Shown piece after piece: positions 1 through 10,645 of a DNA stretch of 64,000 nt. Made by a program: the position numbers and the translations under genes. The stretch is from Panicum virgatum (lineage: Eukaryota > Streptophyta > Magnoliopsida > Poales > Poaceae), in NCBI RefSeq assembly GCF_016808335.1, contig NC_053137.1, forward strand, positions 48,475,781-48,539,780. The letters are read 5' to 3'. Numbering within the stretch: the stretch's first letter is position 1; the number at the start of each line of letters is the position of its first letter. Below the pieces are notes generated by a model. That model was not told where the DNA came from. It saw only the letters and a program-made list of their open reading frames with translations, and ran no database searches.

Positions 1-1463
1 TACCCCACTTAAGTTGATCCTTACCCGTAAACAACCAAATTGGCATTTGATGTCACCTCCGGGCGTCCGGGTTAATAGGGGTGTTTTTAGTAGTACTGTA
101 GGTACTTTATGTTTATCCACAAAGCTTGACGATATAAATGAGTGTGATGCTCTAGAATCGAATAATACTATTGCCAGAGTTGAGCTGACTAGGAACTCAC
201 CAAGTACCACTCCTTGTGCACCCTGAGCCTCTTGCGCGTTGATGTGGTTGATGCGGGCTCGTCCATAAGGCTGCTGGCTGTTGTTGTTGCCCTTGTTGTT
301 GCTACCGATGGGGACACGGTTGGCTCCGGATATAGGTGGCCTAGGCCCATTCACCGAGTTGGAGAAGACCGATGCAGCAGGCTTGTTTTTGGCATACGGG
401 CAGTTGGCAATGTAATGCCCTGTCTCACGGCAGTTGAAACAGGCTCTAGCATTGTTGTTGTTGGTGGTGACTTGGCTGGCATTGTTCTGCAAGGCTTTCA
501 TGGTGTTCTGGCTCCGAAACTCTGTGTTAGGGGCCTGGGGGCCTGTCACTTGGGACTGAGTCCTATACTGCATTGGGGCCTAAGATCTTGGTGCAATATA
601 GCTGGAGCTTCTTGGTCTCTGGAAGCGGTTCTGCTGGCGGGCCTTACTTTCCAGGAACTTACGCTTGTTTTCTTTCCTTTCTTCAGCTTTGGCCCTTTCT
701 GTGAGAATGGCCATGTTCATCAGAGTATTGAAGTCCCGGTATATTTGAGGGGTAAGCAAGGTCCGGAGTTCTGGGCTTAATCCCTTCTTGAACATGTCCT
801 GCTTTTTCCATCCTTATCCACTTCCTCTGGTGCATAGCGGGTAAGTTCCATGAACTGGTTGGTGTATTCTTCCACAGACATGCTCTCTTGCTGCAGTGCG
901 CGGAACTCATCCGCCTTGCGCTTCATGGTGGCTGCAGGGATATGGTAGCGATGGAACTCTTTCACAAATTCGTTCCAAGTGATGGTGGTGGCATCTTCAG
1001 CAGCGGCACAGTAATTCTCCCACCAAGCTAAGGCAGTTCCTGTGAGTTGGTGAGCTGCCAGAAGAACTTTGTCTCGGTCTTGGCATTCGAATGGCTCGAG
1101 CTTCCTTTCGATCACACGCAGCCAGTCATCTGCCTCCAAGGGATTGCTGGATCCGGCAAAGGTGGGTGGCTTGGTTCTCAGGAAAGCTGTCAGCTTTTCA
1201 TTCATGGTCTGCTCTCGTGGCCGCTTATTGACGATGGCATTGGCTAGGGCTTCCAGTATGAGGGTCTGATTGTTTACCGCCTGTGCCAGGTCCCCGACAG
1301 GTGGAGGTGGTGGCAGTGGCACTTCTCCATGGTTTCCTCCTCCTTTCTGGCTCACTTCGTGTTCTCTGAGAGGGTCCTGTCCATGCCCATTTTGCGGTCC
1401 TCCTGCGCTAGGGGCTGCAGAGTTCCGACTGTGGGAGGCTCTTGAACCGTGTCGGGAAGCCAT
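1..1463 (-). pseudogene. Ty3/gypsy element A: degenerate gag-protease remnant
   Basis: Read on the minus strand from an ATG at 1463. The first 228 codons (777-1463) are a retrotransposon Gag capsid-type domain with the hallmarks PPTFAGSSNPLEADDWL and ALAWWENY. Homology then jumps frame and continues at 580-795 (MFKKGLSPELRTLL), so there is a frameshift near 780-795. Further down, about 395-440, is a CCHC zinc knuckle (CFNCRETGHYIANC). Near 100-165 is a retropepsin-like stretch in which the expected DSGASHSFIS reads DSRASHSFIS, so the Gly after the catalytic Asp is lost. Polymerase sequence would lie beyond the left edge. Gag packages element RNA and the protease matures Gag-Pol; this copy cannot make both intact. 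No primer-binding site is visible upstream of gag. Assignment to gypsy is firm; the exact lineage is not. Confidence 0.85.
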
Positions 1464-1559
1464 CTATAGATTGGATAGAGTTTTTGTGAGACTGGGATTA
1501 GGATTAATTGATGTTTAAGTTATTTCGTTCGTATTTTTGAAAAGGCAGAATCCACCTCC

Positions 1560-3139
1560 TGCCGAAGGCACACCCACTCATGAGAACTGACCACGAAATT
1601 TTTATAGAAATACTAGAGTTACAAGAACAAACCACCATAAAAATTTCACAGCAATACATGGCTTCAATCATCAGTTAAGAAAAAGATAAACCAACTAGTC
1701 TTTATTTACCTAGTGACACAAATAAATTTATACAGCAAAACCTTTCAACAAACATCCACCATATTTTGATTCTAATGCATAGAGCTACTCTCAAGGATTC
1801 CAAAACATCAAAGTTTATATTTTTCTGAATTTCCTACGAATTTCTATGGAATTTCAAAGTTTACAGCAAAAATTACAAAGGGGCCCTTGCTGCTACTATT
1901 CAACTGAGTCTAGGGCTATTCAAATAACCCCCTGGGTTTTTTATTCTTCTCACCCGAGATCCCTAGCCGAGGTCAGAGCAGGGGCAAGGCGTTGACCGGC
2001 CATATCCCGGCGAGGGGTTCGTCGGCGGCGAGGGGAAATAGGCGTGGGAGCTAAAGGGGTCCAAGCTGCACCTTCCAGTGCTCGGAATCGGGGTCGGGGT
2101 GAGCTGTAGCGGCGGCGCGACGCAAGCAGGCGGGTCGGCGGCGGAGAGGAACGGCGGCGAGGGTGCTCCGGTGGTGGTCTGAGGGCGGGCTTAGGCCTGA
2201 GAGCTGCGCGAGGTCGAGGCAAAGCTAATGGTGGGGTCGATTGAGGGCGGGGAAGGGCGGAGGAGGGGGTTCGACAGCGAGGGTGAGCTCGTCAGCGTTC
2301 GGGTGGAGCGGCGGCGGCGTTCTGGGGCGTGGGAGCGAGGAATCGGCAAATGAGCGAAGGGAAAAGAAGGAGGGGGTCCTCCTTGTTTTAATGCGTGTGA
2401 AAGGAGAGAGCGACGACCTCTAACCCGTACTGTCCATGGCGGCGTCGAGGTGGCGGCCGGCGGCAGTCCTCTGGGCGCGTGGCAAGGCGAGGAGAGGGCA
2501 CGGCGCGAGGCAAAAGCGGCGGTGGAAGCTCGGGCGCGACGCGTGGGCGGAGCTAGCAGGCAGAAGGTGGCCTCTCGGCCGTTCCACAGCGGCGGGCGCA
2601 GCGCCGCTGTCTGCCGGCGACGTGGAGCACAGAGGCAAGCAGGCTGGAGGTGGGGAAAAGGACTAGTCTGCAATTTCTAAAAATTCTAGGGACCAGACTG
2701 TAAAACAAGGATAACTTTTAAACTAAAGCTCAGATGAAAAAGTGCCCAACATGATAGTTGTTCAACTTTTCAAGATCTACAACTTTGATGTTGTGCAAAA
2801 TTTGATTTGACCAAAGTATAAAGAGCTATTTTTAAAAACATAGAAGGGATTTTGAATCCAAAGGAATTTTGTTTTTTTCAAGGTAAATTCACTTTAAACT
2901 TAGGCTGAAATGAAAGTTTTCCTGCCAAGCAATGATTGCACTGAAATTTGCAAATACACCGTCCACAAAAGCAATAATTGCACACCCTATTCAAATTAAA
3001 CTATAGAAAGGACCTTGCATAAAATCATATTTACACATATAACCTTTTATATTTATAAAAAGATCATTTTTCAAGTAAAATGAGCACGTGATGCATACAA
3101 TGAATGCAATTCGATTGTGCAGACACCTAGGGTGTCACA
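1560..3139 (-). mobile_element. 3' LTR (partial) of chromovirus B, abutting element A leader
   Basis: On the minus strand the pol gene of element B is followed by a purine tract and then TGTGACACCC, a typical LTR start, at 3139. Below this the sequence has the layout seen in the other long chromovirus LTRs here: an AT-rich start, a GC-rich ORF-like block (about 1960-2660), then an AT-rich part with short transcription-related words. The LTR end is not clear. By about 1560 the sequence has become the leader directly upstream of element A gag. The ORFs in the GC block look like chance open frames. The left boundary is approximate, and A may have been joined to this LTR by deletion or recombination. 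Confidence 0.55.
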
Positions 3140-3171
3140 GCCTTCCTCCTAAAAGGAATCTCGCCCCAAGA

Positions 3172-5844
3172 TTACATGAAGACTAAGAATGGAAAGGGTT
3201 GATTACCTGGATTTGTTTTAAGAAAGTCGGGAAAGTTTCTTTGGAGAAAATTTTCAGTCTCCCAAGTGGCTTCTTCTTCGGTATGATGATTCCACTGGAT
3301 CTTGTACATTTTAACTTTTCCCCTTCTAGTACTTCTTTTCTTGGTGTCAAGAATCTTGATTGGATACTCCGTATAGGATAGATCGGATTCAAACTCGATA
3401 TCTTGTGGTTCAAGGATCTTAGTGGGTACCTTGATGCACTTCCGGAGTTGTGATACATGAAAGACATCATGAATGGCGGCCAACTGAGAAGGAAGACGAA
3501 GTCGGTAGGCAACTGGTCCACAAGTTTCGATGATTTCAAATGGTCCGATGTATCGGGGTGCTAATTTCCCTTTTACGCCAAAGTGTTGAACACCTCTAGT
3601 AGGAGATACTCGCAGATATACGAAATCCCCTACCTCGAATTGTAAAGGATCTCTTCTTTTGTCTGCATAACTTTTCTGTCTTGATTGGGCTGCTTTAAGA
3701 TTAGTCTGAATAACTTTGACTTTCTCCTCTGCCTCAAAGACTAAATCTGGCCCAAAGATTTTGCGTTCTCCAGCTTGTGACCAACTCAAAGGAGTTCGAC
3801 ACCTTCGACCGTATAACGCTTCAAATGGTGCCATTTGCAAGCTGGATTGATAACTGTTATTATATGAGAACTCTGCCAGTGCTAGGCACTTATCCCAGTT
3901 CTTGCCATATTGAATGGCACATGCCCTCAGCATGTCTTCAAGGATTTGATTGATTCGTTCAGTTTGCCCATCTGTTTGTGGATGATAAGCTGAACTACGA
4001 ATCAATTTTGTTCCAAGGGATTCTTGCAATTGCTCCCAGAAACGTGCAATAAACTGAGCCCCACGATCAGAAATGATCGTCTTTGGAACTCCATGCAAAC
4101 GGACTATCTGATCGAGATAAATCTCTGCATACCTCTTGGCAGAATAAGTTGTATGCACTGGAATAAAATGAGCGGTCTTGGTGAGTCTATCAACGATTAC
4201 CCAAACAGAATCATGCTTCTGAGAAGTAGTGGGTAGGCTAACAATAAAATCCATACTGATATCTTCCCATTTCCAGGATGGAATGGGTAAAGGTTGGAGA
4301 GTACCAGCTACTTTCAAGTGACTAGCTTTAACTCTTTGACAGATATCACACTCAGAAACATATCTGGCAATCTCCCTTTTCATTCGAGTCCACCAGAAAT
4401 CTTGTTTAAGATCTTGGTACATCTTTGTACCACCTGGATGAATAGAAAACTTTGATAGATGTGTCTCATCAAGGATTTGCTTTCTAAGCTGATGATCCTT
4501 GGGTACAACAAGTCGAGATTCAAACCATAGAACTCCTCTATGATCCACTCGGAAACATTTGTACTTTGCTTCACCTTGGGATAGCTTTTCCTTGATGATT
4601 TTGATACCTTCATCATGTAATTGTGCCATGATGATGCTATCATGAAGTGTAGGCTCAATAGATATATGGTTCAAACTTCCTTGAGGTACCATTTGTAGGT
4701 TTAATTTCATCATTTCCTGGCATAGAGTTCCATTGAATGGTTCTACAGATAGACAATGGCATTGTGACTTGTGGCTGAGTGCATCCGCAACCACATTAGC
4801 CTTTCCTGGATGATAGTGCACTTCTAGATCATAGTCATTTATCAACTCTAGCCAGCGTCTCTGTCTCATGTTGAGATCAGCTTGGGTGAAGATATATTTG
4901 AGGCTCTTATGGTCAGTGTAAATATTACAATGAGTCCCCATAAGATGATGTCTCCAAAGCTTGAGAGCGTGTATAACAACTGCTAACTCCAGATCATGTG
5001 TTGGATAATTCTTCTTATGATTCCGGAGAGCTCTTGATGCATAAGCAATAACTCGGTTGTCTTGCATAAGCACACAACCAAGTCCCGTACCAGAAGCATC
5101 ACAATAGACATCAAAAGGTTTGGTACTGTCTGGTGTAGCTAACACTGGAGCAGTAGTTAATCGTGCTTTGAGAGTTTGAAAGGCCTCTTCACATTTGTCA
5201 TCCCAAACAAACTTCACTCCCTTCTTCAATAACTCCGTCATAGGCTTGGCTATTCGGGAGAAATCAGGAATGAATCGACGATAGTATCCAGCTAAACCAA
5301 GAAAACTGCGAATTTGATGAACTGAAGTAGGAGATTCCCAATCCATCACTTCTTGTACTTTAGTTGGATCAACGGATATACCATCACTGGAGATAGTGTG
5401 GCCTAAGAATTTCACACTGTCCAACCAAAATTCACACTTGGAGAATTTGGCATAAAGATGATGATTTCGTATTTGTTGAAGAACGATACGCAAATGCTCA
5501 GCATGATCTTCTTCATTCTTGGAGTAGATCAAAATATCGTCAATGAATACCACAACGAATTTATCCAGCTCCGGCATGAAGACTGAATTCATCAAGTATA
5601 TAAAATATGCTGGGGCGTTGGTAAGACCAAAAGACATAACCAGATATTCATAGAGTCCATATCTGGTCGAGAAAGCAGTCTTTGGAATATCACAAGGCTT
5701 GATCTTTATTTGATGGTAGCCAGAACGAAGGTCAATTTTAGAGAATACCTTGGCTCCAGCTAACTGATCAAACAATATATCAATGTGGGGAAGAGGATAC
5801 TTGTTTTTTAATAGTGACCGCATTGAGTGGTCGATAATCAACAC
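3172..5844 (-). CDS. Element B pol: reverse transcriptase, RNase H, integrase, chromodomain
   Basis: An 890-codon open frame. In order: the rest of the reverse transcriptase palm, with the catalytic FIDDILIYS and the [11 protein letters not shown] connection; RNase H ([17 protein letters not shown]); the integrase HHCC zinc region ([13 protein letters not shown] ... [11 protein letters not shown]); the integrase catalytic core with MDFIVSLP and SDRGAQF; a GPY/F-type segment ([22 protein letters not shown]); and a C-terminal chromodomain ([14 protein letters not shown] ... [16 protein letters not shown]). Together these copy element RNA into DNA and insert it, and chromodomains of this type target particular chromatin. 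The frame overlaps the upstream frame at 5780-5844. The junction KNKYPLP is broken by one extra A in an A run near 5803-5808, so the displayed start is not biological. The region from the shift to the stop is uninterrupted. Confidence 0.9.
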   Translation of the reverse strand: MLIIDHSMRSLLKNKYPLPHIDILFDQLAGAKVFSKIDLRSGYHQIKIKPCDIPKTAFSTRYGLYEYLVMSFGLTNAPAYFIYLMNSVFMPELDKFVVVFIDDILIYSKNEEDHAEHLRIVLQQIRNHHLYAKFSKCEFWLDSVKFLGHTISSDGISVDPTKVQEVMDWESPTSVHQIRSFLGLAGYYRRFIPDFSRIAKPMTELLKKGVKFVWDDKCEEAFQTLKARLTTAPVLATPDSTKPFDVYCDASGTGLGCVLMQDNRVIAYASRALRNHKKNYPTHDLELAVVIHALKLWRHHLMGTHCNIYTDHKSLKYIFTQADLNMRQRRWLELINDYDLEVHYHPGKANVVADALSHKSQCHCLSVEPFNGTLCQEMMKLNLQMVPQGSLNHISIEPTLHDSIIMAQLHDEGIKIIKEKLSQGEAKYKCFRVDHRGVLWFESRLVVPKDHQLRKQILDETHLSKFSIHPGGTKMYQDLKQDFWWTRMKREIARYVSECDICQRVKASHLKVAGTLQPLPIPSWKWEDISMDFIVSLPTTSQKHDSVWVIVDRLTKTAHFIPVHTTYSAKRYAEIYLDQIVRLHGVPKTIISDRGAQFIARFWEQLQESLGTKLIRSSAYHPQTDGQTERINQILEDMLRACAIQYGKNWDKCLALAEFSYNNSYQSSLQMAPFEALYGRRCRTPLSWSQAGERKIFGPDLVFEAEEKVKVIQTNLKAAQSRQKSYADKRRDPLQFEVGDFVYLRVSPTRGVQHFGVKGKLAPRYIGPFEIIETCGPVAYRLRLPSQLAAIHDVFHVSQLRKCIKVPTKILEPQDIEFESDLSYTEYPIKILDTKKRSTRRGKVKMYKIQWNHHTEEEATWETENFLQRNFPDFLKTNPGNQPFPFLVFM

Positions 5845-7303
5845 ATAGCCTCAAACTATTGTCTTTCTTCTTCACAAACAGGGCTGGACATCCCCACGGT
5901 GAAGAACTTGGACGTATAAAGCCCTTGTCGAGAAGGTCTTGAAGCTGGATTTTCAATTCTACTAACTCATTAGGAGGCATTCGGTATGACCTCTTAGAAA
6001 TAGGGGCGGTACCGGGTTGAAGTTCAATAACAAACTCGATATCTCTATCAGGGGGCATTTCAGGCAAATCATCTGGAAATATGTCAACATACTCACACAC
6101 AACAGGAATATCTTCAATCTTAATTTCTTTTGCGGCATAGGCACAAGAGTTGAAGCACTCTCGTTGTGGCAGATAGAGTATGGTGGCTCCTTGATGTGGT
6201 GAATCTATCTCGATAGCTCGGGAAGAGATATCTAACAGTACTTTACTTTTAGTCATCCAATCCATGCCCAAAATAACATCCATGCCTTCTAAATTCAACA
6301 AGATCAAATCTGTCTTGATCAAGTTGCTACCCATCTTAATTGGCACATGTCTAGTGATTAGATTGGAAGCTATCTTCCCACCAGGGGTTGCTATCATAAA
6401 AGATCCCTTAGTATGACAAAAGTTCAATCCTATTCTTGCTCCAAATTTGGCACTTATAAAACTATGAGTTGCACCAGAATCAAATAATATGACTGCGGGT
6501 TTATTGTGAATAGAGAAAGTACCCGTCATGACTGGTGCTCCTTCTGGAAGCTCTGCAAGAGTAGTGAAGTTAACTCGCCCTTGCCGAACTTGCACCATTT
6601 GTCTTTTGCCCTTGCCTTTGTTGTTGTTCTGGTTGGAGTTCTGCCCTGGATCAGACCTCTTGGGTCGCGGACAATTTCTGGCGAAATGATCAGTACTGCC
6701 GCAGTTATAGCACCGATTGTTGCCATTCCCACGATTGAACTGTGGGGCATTCGGCCTTGGGCCAAACTGCTGCTGTTGCTGCTGCTGAGGCACTGGAGGT
6801 CTGAATCCTCCTTGCTGCTGAGGCGGCCTAAAAACAAGCCTGCCCATTGGAGCATTTCTCTGTAGATGTCTTGGTGAAGTATTCTGCACTAGGCGATATC
6901 TCGGTGGCTGAGCACTCGAGGGTCCCGTTGGTGCCTTTCGCTTCTTCTCAGCACGATGTGCAGCAATACGGTCCTCTTGAGTAATGGCCAGGTTGACCAG
7001 CTCATTATATGTATTTGGCTGAATGAGGCTCAGATGTTCCTTGAGCTTGATATTAAGGCCACGACGAAAACGATCACGTTTCTTGGCATCAGTATCAGCA
7101 TGATGGCCCGCATACTGGCACAAGTGATTGAAGACCTGTGCATATTGTAGAACAGTGCGGGTTCCTTGATCTAGAACCAAGAACTCATTCAACTTTCTTT
7201 CAATCAGTCCCTTAGGAATATGATGTGATCTAAAGGCATTTTGGAATTCCTCCCAAGAGATGACATGTTCAGCAGGCTGCATCGCACAATAATGATCCCA
7301 CAA
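5780..7303 (-). CDS. Element B gag (C-terminal part), protease, start of reverse transcriptase
   Basis: A 507-codon frame read downwards from 7303. It holds the second half of the Gag domain ([18 protein letters not shown]), a Gln/Pro-rich linker, a CCHC zinc knuckle ([14 protein letters not shown]), a basic stretch, and a retropepsin with an intact active site ([13 protein letters not shown]) and the ILGMDWM motif. It then runs into the reverse transcriptase start ([25 protein letters not shown]). It ends at a single-base insertion shared with the downstream frame. The N-terminal Gag piece is in another frame (7372-7671), separated by a missing C in a C run near 7452. Gag and Pol were probably one fused polyprotein before these shifts. 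Confidence 0.9.
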   Translation of the reverse strand: MWDHYCAMQPAEHVISWEEFQNAFRSHHIPKGLIERKLNEFLVLDQGTRTVLQYAQVFNHLCQYAGHHADTDAKKRDRFRRGLNIKLKEHLSLIQPNTYNELVNLAITQEDRIAAHRAEKKRKAPTGPSSAQPPRYRLVQNTSPRHLQRNAPMGRLVFRPPQQQGGFRPPVPQQQQQQQFGPRPNAPQFNRGNGNNRCYNCGSTDHFARNCPRPKRSDPGQNSNQNNNKGKGKRQMVQVRQGRVNFTTLAELPEGAPVMTGTFSIHNKPAVILFDSGATHSFISAKFGARIGLNFCHTKGSFMIATPGGKIASNLITRHVPIKMGSNLIKTDLILLNLEGMDVILGMDWMTKSKVLLDISSRAIEIDSPHQGATILYLPQRECFNSCAYAAKEIKIEDIPVVCEYVDIFPDDLPEMPPDRDIEFVIELQPGTAPISKRSYRMPPNELVELKIQLQDLLDKGFIRPSSSPWGCPALFVKKKDNSLRLCVDYRPLNAVTIKKQVSSSPH

Positions 7304-7371
7304 TATACGTGGAGGACCACGAAGTTCCTGGGCGGCAAAGTGGGCCTTGTTTGCATCAGCACAAGGTACCG

Positions 7372-7671
7372 CTAGCAGAGCAAACTTGGAATTGATAGTA
7401 TGGAGCCAAGCATCGGCGTCCAGTGGGTCATCAGCCTTGATGAAAAGTGGGGTTGGGTACCAAAGAATTCCTGGTAACCCGCTGGTTGTGCCTCCCGTCC
7501 TCCATGCTGTTGGCGTGGCTGATTTTGTTGCCCTTGGACTAGCTGGCGAAGCAATTCTGTTTGCATGGCCATTAACTCGGCCAGGTTCGACGGTGGTGGC
7601 GGTGGCTGCTGAGATCCACTACCAGTCTCACGACCGAAGCCGTCAAGCGTTCCACGAGTATGACCAACCAT
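7372..7671 (-). CDS. Element B gag, N-terminal piece
   Basis: The frame starts with [15 protein letters not shown] at 7671. It continues through a Pro-rich patch and a helical segment ([17 protein letters not shown]) to YQEFFGTQP, the usual entry to the Gag domain in grass chromoviruses. After GTQP the frame turns to nonsense because one base is missing in a C run near 7452. The expected continuation ([14 protein letters not shown]) is readable in the next frame from about 7430 down to the 7303 ORF. The start was chosen because it is the first ATG of the open frame and is followed directly by sequence shared with this family. The shift is the only visible damage in gag. Confidence 0.8.
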   Translation of the reverse strand: MVGHTRGTLDGFGRETGSGSQQPPPPPSNLAELMAMQTELLRQLVQGQQNQPRQQHGGREAQPAGYQEFFGTQPHFSSRLMTHWTPMLGSILSIPSLLC

Positions 7672-8313
7672 CTGTAATTATGGAAGACATCCATTAGATA
7701 CATATTTCTTGCTCCCAAAATCAATGGTACGTGCAATGATCATACATTGGATATCAAAATAAAATCAGCAGAATTTAGCTAGATACGGTGTAACACAATA
7801 TGCACAACACATATTTGTGCAACCCACAAAACTCAGAACTGGTCAGCTGTCAGATAGCTTCATGTTCCATCGTATTGATACTCAATGCTGAGAGCAAAAG
7901 GGTAAAGAAGATAATCTAGCAATTCACTCTTCATCGTTCTGTGCTACGCTGCTAATCAACAGAGATCATAGAAGTGATTGGACTAAAAATATAGTCTCAC
8001 AAACTCAATAGGCTAAAATTTGATGAGCACACATGCCACAAAATTTGCAAAATCTTTAGCATTCATCAAACGGCATGGAAATGCACAAATGAAGAAATTT
8101 GGCAAGTAGGAAGATCATGATTTCCAAACTGGTAGTCGCTACTTATATTACATCCAAAGTAGCATTTTTCTTACAATCTAGCATTACACACCCTTACCAC
8201 GTATACTACAACAAGTGGTACTCCTCCCTAGGGCTATTTTACAACACCTCCTTCCCTACGTACATATGCTACAACAGGAAAAACACAAGCTATCTAGGAC
8301 AAGCCTAAGGTGC

Positions 8314-8923
8314 CTAGAAATCATCAAGGTTGCCAACGGAAGAAGCACTGCCGGAGGAAGAGTCGTCCGGCTGTGGGTTGGGCTCAGCAAGCGCGTGCTG
8401 GAACATCTAGTTGCTCCTGGAGCATACCAATATGGGCCAAAGCATCAGCCCAATCTACTTGAAGCTCATGCACCTGCCCCTGAAGAAAACCAATCACTGT
8501 ATCACACTGCACTATCTCAGCACCATGCTCCAAAGCCTGATGCTCAAACTGTGCAATGGCATGATCTCTTCCTACAACGGCATCCTGAAGTCCCTGGATC
8601 TGAGTATCTCTCAAACGAAGGCCTCGCTGGAAGGTCTGAGCCAAGTCTATCACCTGCTCCATGTGTCGCTGCTGAAGAATCTGATAGTGCGACTGAGCAT
8701 TCATATATCTGACTACTGCCTGAATAGTCTCCTCAGCTACATCTCCAATTAAGTGCCCAAAGTGTGTGGTCCTGAAGAGCCACTCTGCATTACCAGCATT
8801 GACTGCTGGAAACAAACCAATAGGATACGCAGCTACCTCCTCGGGATGGCGCTCACAAACCAAACATGGCCAAATTTTTTGTGCCTCGAAACCAAACATG
8901 GCCAAGTATGCAACGGCGTGCAA
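8314..8923 (-). CDS. Extra coiled-coil ORF upstream of gag in element B
   Basis: Read downwards from 8923. After a poorly conserved start the protein runs PEEVAAYPIGLFPAVNAG and then a long stretch rich in Gln, Glu, Leu and Arg with heptad spacing (QQRHMEQVIDLAQTFQRGLR and onwards), which suggests a coiled coil of over 100 residues. The open frame as read stops at 8384. One base shift near 8405 restores a Ser/Asp-rich acidic tail (PQPDDSSSGSASSVGNLDDF) ending at a TAG at 8314-8316, so the original stop was probably there. It has no Gag, Pol or envelope motif. It lies on the same strand as gag, about 0.65 kb upstream, in the element leader. Additional ORFs of unknown role are known in some plant gypsy elements; I do not recognise a function. 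The N-terminus is probably cut by the 5' truncation of the element. Confidence 0.6.
8858..8905. repeat. 16-bp direct repeat at the truncated end of element B
   Basis: AACCAAACATGGCCAA occurs at 8858-8873 and again at 8890-8905. Element B coding similarity fades here, so the repeat marks the probable break or repair junction of the truncation. Confidence 0.6.
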
Positions 8924-9047
8924 CGCTCCCAGAGCTGCTAATTACTGTAGGTTTTTGTTTCCTACACGCGATCCACCGGGTAGCTCAAATCTTAAGTACA
9001 GAATACAGTACTCGCTCTCGGCCTTCTTTAGTTCCTAAAAAAATTTT

Positions 9048-10407
9048 GAGTAAAATGCAGTGTGTCCTTAAACTAGTGAGGGTGTGTCAAGTAGGTCCAC
9101 GAACTCCGAAAGTGCAGATTTGGCCCCCTAATCTAATTAAGTGTGTCACTGGAGGTCCAAAACCCCTTTGACCGGGTCTGACCGCCTACGTGGCATGCTG
9201 ACTGGGCAATGACATGGACCTGACATGTGGGACCTGTCAGCAGGGTCAACGACCCCACCTGTCATAGGGACAGAAGGGGGCGGCGCTTTGACTGGCGAGA
9301 AGCTCGCCGTCGCCGTCGGTGCAGCGCTTGGCGGCGCAGCCTCCTGGACCTCGCCTGCGCGCGGTGGCCCTGCTCGAGGGCGGCGCTCGCTAGCCGCGCC
9401 GCTGGAACGAGCGAGGCAGGGCCTCGGCGCGGCCGTCCCGGCTGGAACGAGCGAGGCAGGGCCTCGGCGCGGCCGTCCCGGCTGGCCCGTCACGACGCCG
9501 CAGCCCCTCACACATGTGCGTGTAGTCGCAGCCTCGCCGGCTTTGCGCGCCGCCGCTTTCGCTGCCCCTGCACACCGTCAATCCGGGGAGGCGCAGACAT
9601 CACCTTCGATGTCGGCGGGCGAGCGTTCCATCATTGGCTGGGCGCTTCCTCGTCGTCCTCGGCGCCCCTGCTCGCCGCCGCGGCGCGAACCCGAGCACCG
9701 CTACTGCCGGCGCAGGCGCGGAAAAAGGCGCCGCTTCGCTCCTGCTCCGGCTCGCGCGGCGGGAAGGAGCATCGTCGTGTGGCGGCCGCAGCGGAATAGG
9801 GCTACGGCCAGGTGCGACGACGCCCCGCGTCGGCTGCATTGGCGCTCGGCGGTCCAGTCGGTCCGGCGATGATTTCCATGGGGAAAGGGGCGAAAACGCA
9901 AGAGGGGGTCACCTGGATTCAATCCCGCGTGTTGGTTGGGGCGGAGGGTGGCTGGAGCGGGCTGGCCACGTGAGCTCGAGCTCGAGCTCGGCTCGGTGGC
10001 GGCAACAATGGCGGGAGGTGGGCGGCACGATTCCGGTCGGGTGGTAGCCGGAGCTCGGTGAGGAGAGGTTGGGGAGGGAGCTGGGGCAGTGAGGGAGGCC
10101 TGGGCGCAGCGGATTTGGAAGGAGGTGGTGCGAGGCGGTGTGGAACGTCCGGCGGAGCAGTGCCTGCGCTCGGCTCTGTTCTTGCCTGGCGCAAGGAAGA
10201 AGGGAGCAGCAGAGAAATAGCGGGTCCCACATGTCAGGTCCATGTCATTGCCCAGTCAGCATGCCACGTAGGCGGTCAGACCCAGTCAAAGGGGTTTTGG
10301 ACCTCCAGTGACACAATTAGATTAGGGGGTCAAATCTGCACTTTCGGAGTTCGTGGACCTACTTAACACACCCTCACTAATTTAAGGACCCACAGTGCAT
10401 TTTACTC
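9048..10407. mobile_element. Mutator-type element with GC-rich cargo (Pack-MULE-like), 1360 bp
   Basis: The ends are GAGTAAAATGCA and TGCATTTTACTC. They are flanked by a perfect 9-bp target duplication AAAAATTTT (9039-9047 and 10408-10416), as expected for Mutator superfamily insertion. The inverted terminal repeats are long: about 9048-9245 matches the reverse complement of about 10212-10407, with shared words such as GACATGGACCTGACATGTG. Between them lies about 0.95 kb of very GC-rich, CpG-rich sequence open in several frames, unlike the AT-rich flanks. No transposase is recognised, so it is non-autonomous. The cargo looks like captured gene sequence but I cannot name a source gene. The subterminal wording (TAGGTCCACGAACTC) is shared with the foldback element at 26148-26566, so the two are one family. 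Confidence 0.85.
9401..9480. repeat. Perfect 40-bp tandem duplication in the MULE cargo
   Basis: The 40-bp unit starting GCTGGAACGAGCGAGGCAGG at 9401 is repeated without change at 9441. No decay between the copies suggests a recent duplication. Forty is not a multiple of three, so it would shift any coding frame crossing it. Confidence 0.95.
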
Positions 10408-10416
10408 AAAAATTTT

Positions 10417-10645
10417 CTACCTTCTTTAGTTCCTAAAAAAAATCTACGGTAACTGTCACATCAAATGTTCGGACACATACATGGAGCATTAAATATAATT
10501 AAAAAAATAACTAATTACATAATCTAACTGATTAGCATGAGATGAATCTTTTAAGCCTAATTAGTTCATAATTGGACATTATTTGTTAAGTAACAATGAA
10601 ATGTACTACAGTACCAAAACTAACAACTTTTCACCAACTAAACAG
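10417..10645. mobile_element. hAT-like MITE
   Basis: The sequence from CTTCTTTAGTTCCTAAAAA to CACCAACTAAACAGG carries words typical of a very common grass MITE, such as TCGGACACATACATGGAGCA and GAGATGAATCTTTTAAGCCT. The terminal words TTTAGTTCCT and AACTAAACAG are loosely inverted. The left terminal segment also occurs at 9021-9047, on the other side of the Mutator-type element, so that element inserted beside or into a duplicated MITE end. Confidence 0.7.

Larger units (their letters stand above)
3139..8923 (-). mobile_element. Ty3/gypsy chromovirus B, nearly intact internal region, 5' truncated
   Basis: Minus-strand order is: extra ORF (8314-8923), untranslated leader (about 7672-8313, no gene seen), gag, protease, reverse transcriptase, RNase H, integrase, chromodomain, polypurine tract (complement of 3140-3155) and 3' LTR start at 3139. 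The chromodomain and long LTR place it in the chromoviruses (Tekay/Del-like, from the LTR size and layout). No PBS or 5' LTR is found to the right, so the element is truncated at about 8870-8925, where a 16-bp direct repeat (AACCAAACATGGCCAA) sits. Only two single-base shifts break the coding region, one in a C run and one in an A run. It is therefore either a young dead copy or partly an artefact of homopolymer sequencing. Confidence 0.85.

Noticed and set aside
1950..2680. Gene in the GC-rich block between elements A and B
   Set aside because: Several overlapping low-complexity frames on both strands, in the position of the GC block of a chromovirus LTR.
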